Shown here piece after piece: positions 63,068 through 64,000 of a stretch of 64,000 bases of DNA (position 1 is the first letter of the stretch; each line of letters opens with the position of its first letter). Position numbers and translations under genes: made by a program. Source of the DNA: Kluyvera intermedia (lineage in GTDB: Bacteria; Pseudomonadota; Gammaproteobacteria; Enterobacterales; Enterobacteriaceae). The DNA is taken from positions 1-64,000 of the forward strand of contig NZ_JAKCNS010000006.1 in assembly GCF_021440345.1 (NCBI RefSeq), written 5' to 3'. The notes beneath the pieces were generated by a model that ran no database searches, was not told the origin of the DNA, and saw only the letters and a program-made list of their open reading frames with translations.

Positions 63068-64000
63068 GCGAGGCACCGTTAATTCGTCTGCGCGAGGTGC
63101 GGAAACATTATGCCCTTAATGGCGGCATCTTCAGCCAAAAACGGGTGGTAAAAGCCGTTGATGGCGTCAGCTTTGATATTCAGCCGGGCGAAACCTTCGG
63201 CCTGGTGGGGGAGTCCGGCTGCGGTAAATCAACGGTCGGGCGGTCGATTCTGCGGCTGTTTGATATCACCTCGGGTGACATCGAATTCGCCGGGCAGGAT
63301 ATTGCGCAGGCATCGGAGAAAACGCTCAAGCCGTTACGCCGCCGGATGCAGGCTATTTTCCAGGACCCGTGGTCGTCGCTTAACCCCGGTATGACGGTAC
63401 AGCAGCTGGTGGCGGAGCCGATGAAAATTCACGGCTATGACGCGCATACCCAGCGCGAGCGCGCCGAGGAAATGCTCTACAAAGTGGGGCTTAAGCCCGA
63501 GCATCTGACCCGTTTCCCGCATGAGTTCAGCGGCGGACAGCGCCAACGCATCAGCATTGCCCGTGCGCTGTCGGTGCGCCCGGAGTTTGTGCTGTGCGAT
63601 GAGCCACTGTCGGCGCTGGATGTGTCGGTGCAGGCGCAGGTAGTAAACATTTTGCAGGACCTGCAGCAGGAGCTGGGGCTGACCTATCTGTTTATCGCCC
63701 ATGACCTGTCGATGGTGCGGCATATCTCCAGCCGCATTGGGGTGATGTATCTCGGTAAGCTGGTGGAGGTGGCGCCGGCAGGCGAGCTGTACCAGCGTCC
63801 GGCGCATCCGTATACGCAGGCGCTGCTGGCCTCAGTGCCGGTGGCCGATCCGCGTATTCAGCAACTGGACGACGGCGGGTTAAAAGGCGAAATCCCCAGC
63901 CCTACGGCGGAACTGCGCGGCTGCCGTTTTTGCAGCCGCTGCCCGCACGTCATGCCGCAGTGCCAGCAGCAGGAGCCGCCGATGCGCGAAATCGCTCCGC
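63064..64000 (+). CDS. DppF-like ABC transporter ATPase, cut by window end
   Basis: At least 312 residues, open at the right edge. [53 protein letters not shown] and FIAHD; the C-terminal cysteine domain has begun (CRFCSRC...PQC). ATGA overlap with the preceding ATPase. Unlike DppD it carries the extra N-terminal loop ([15 protein letters not shown]) seen in DppF/OppF. Confidence 0.93.
   Translation, partial: MSEAPLIRLREVRKHYALNGGIFSQKRVVKAVDGVSFDIQPGETFGLVGESGCGKSTVGRSILRLFDITSGDIEFAGQDIAQASEKTLKPLRRRMQAIFQDPWSSLNPGMTVQQLVAEPMKIHGYDAHTQRERAEEMLYKVGLKPEHLTRFPHEFSGGQRQRISIARALSVRPEFVLCDEPLSALDVSVQAQVVNILQDLQQELGLTYLFIAHDLSMVRHISSRIGVMYLGKLVEVAPAGELYQRPAHPYTQALLASVPVADPRIQQLDDGGLKGEIPSPTAELRGCRFCSRCPHVMPQCQQQEPPMREIAP

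Overview
The window is chromosomal DNA of a member of the Enterobacteriaceae. From 16.2 to 56.7 kb it follows, gene for gene, the E. coli K-12 region around minute 10-11: ylaC, maa, hha-tomB, acrBA, acrR, mscK, ybaM-priC, ybaN, apt, dnaX-ybaB-recR, htpG, adk, hemH, gsk, ybaL, fsr, ushA, ybaK, chiX, ybaP, copA, cueR, ybbJ-qmcA, fetAB, cnoX, ybbO, tesA, ybbAP. Protein lengths mostly equal the K-12 ones within one to three residues. Genes normally present in K-12 (aes, ybaQ, ybaS-ybaT) are absent and an Rpn-type nuclease gene is added. The high-GC coding style and this content suggest the Enterobacter/Lelliottia/Kosakonia/Citrobacter/Klebsiella neighbourhood; I cannot name the species from this alone. 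I saw no rRNA, tRNA, CRISPR array, insertion sequence or prophage.

Region 1 (1-16.2 kb) is the accessory part. It holds a small two-gene unit resembling an antitoxin plus partner, a MocR regulator (YczR) divergent from the membrane protein YczE, and a lacI-lacZ locus without lacY or lacA. The lac locus has a second operator-like site upstream of lacI. Next come the rcnA/rcnR nickel-cobalt efflux pair with two RcnR boxes, and a CSS-EAL c-di-GMP phosphodiesterase (PdeB). In K-12 pdeB is next to ylaC, but here about 6.3 kb separates them. That insert contains a four-gene operon (Fe(II)/2-oxoglutarate oxygenase plus a MetQ/MetN/MetI-like transporter), the Zur-controlled zinc-free ribosomal proteins L31B and L36B, and a GNAT acetyltransferase divergent from a second MocR regulator.

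Region 2 (16.2-56.7 kb) is the conserved core: drug efflux (AcrAB with AcrR operator and a marbox), osmotic safety valve (MscK), replication and repair (PriC, DnaX tau/gamma with its frameshift signal, RecR), chaperones (HtpG with a sigma-32 promoter, CnoX), nucleotide and heme metabolism, copper export (CopA/CueR with a 19-bp-spacer promoter), iron export (FetAB) and the TesA/YbbAP cluster. The chitosugar sRNA ChiX lies between ybaK and ybaP.

Region 3 (56.7-64 kb) begins where K-12 carries rhsD. Here there is an outer-membrane porin followed by a five-gene Dpp/Opp-type transporter (lipoprotein binding protein, two permeases, two ATPases), the last gene cut by the window edge. A 52-codon reading frame overlaps the start of the binding-protein gene. 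A family of GC-rich palindromic repeats (CCCTCTCCCC...GGGGAGAGGG) occurs in three intergenic spaces.

Nothing here is clearly a wholly new system. The best candidates for something not described are the oxygenase-linked MetNIQ-like operon, the small two-gene unit at the left edge, the operator upstream of lacI, and the reading frame in front of the porin-linked peptide transporter.
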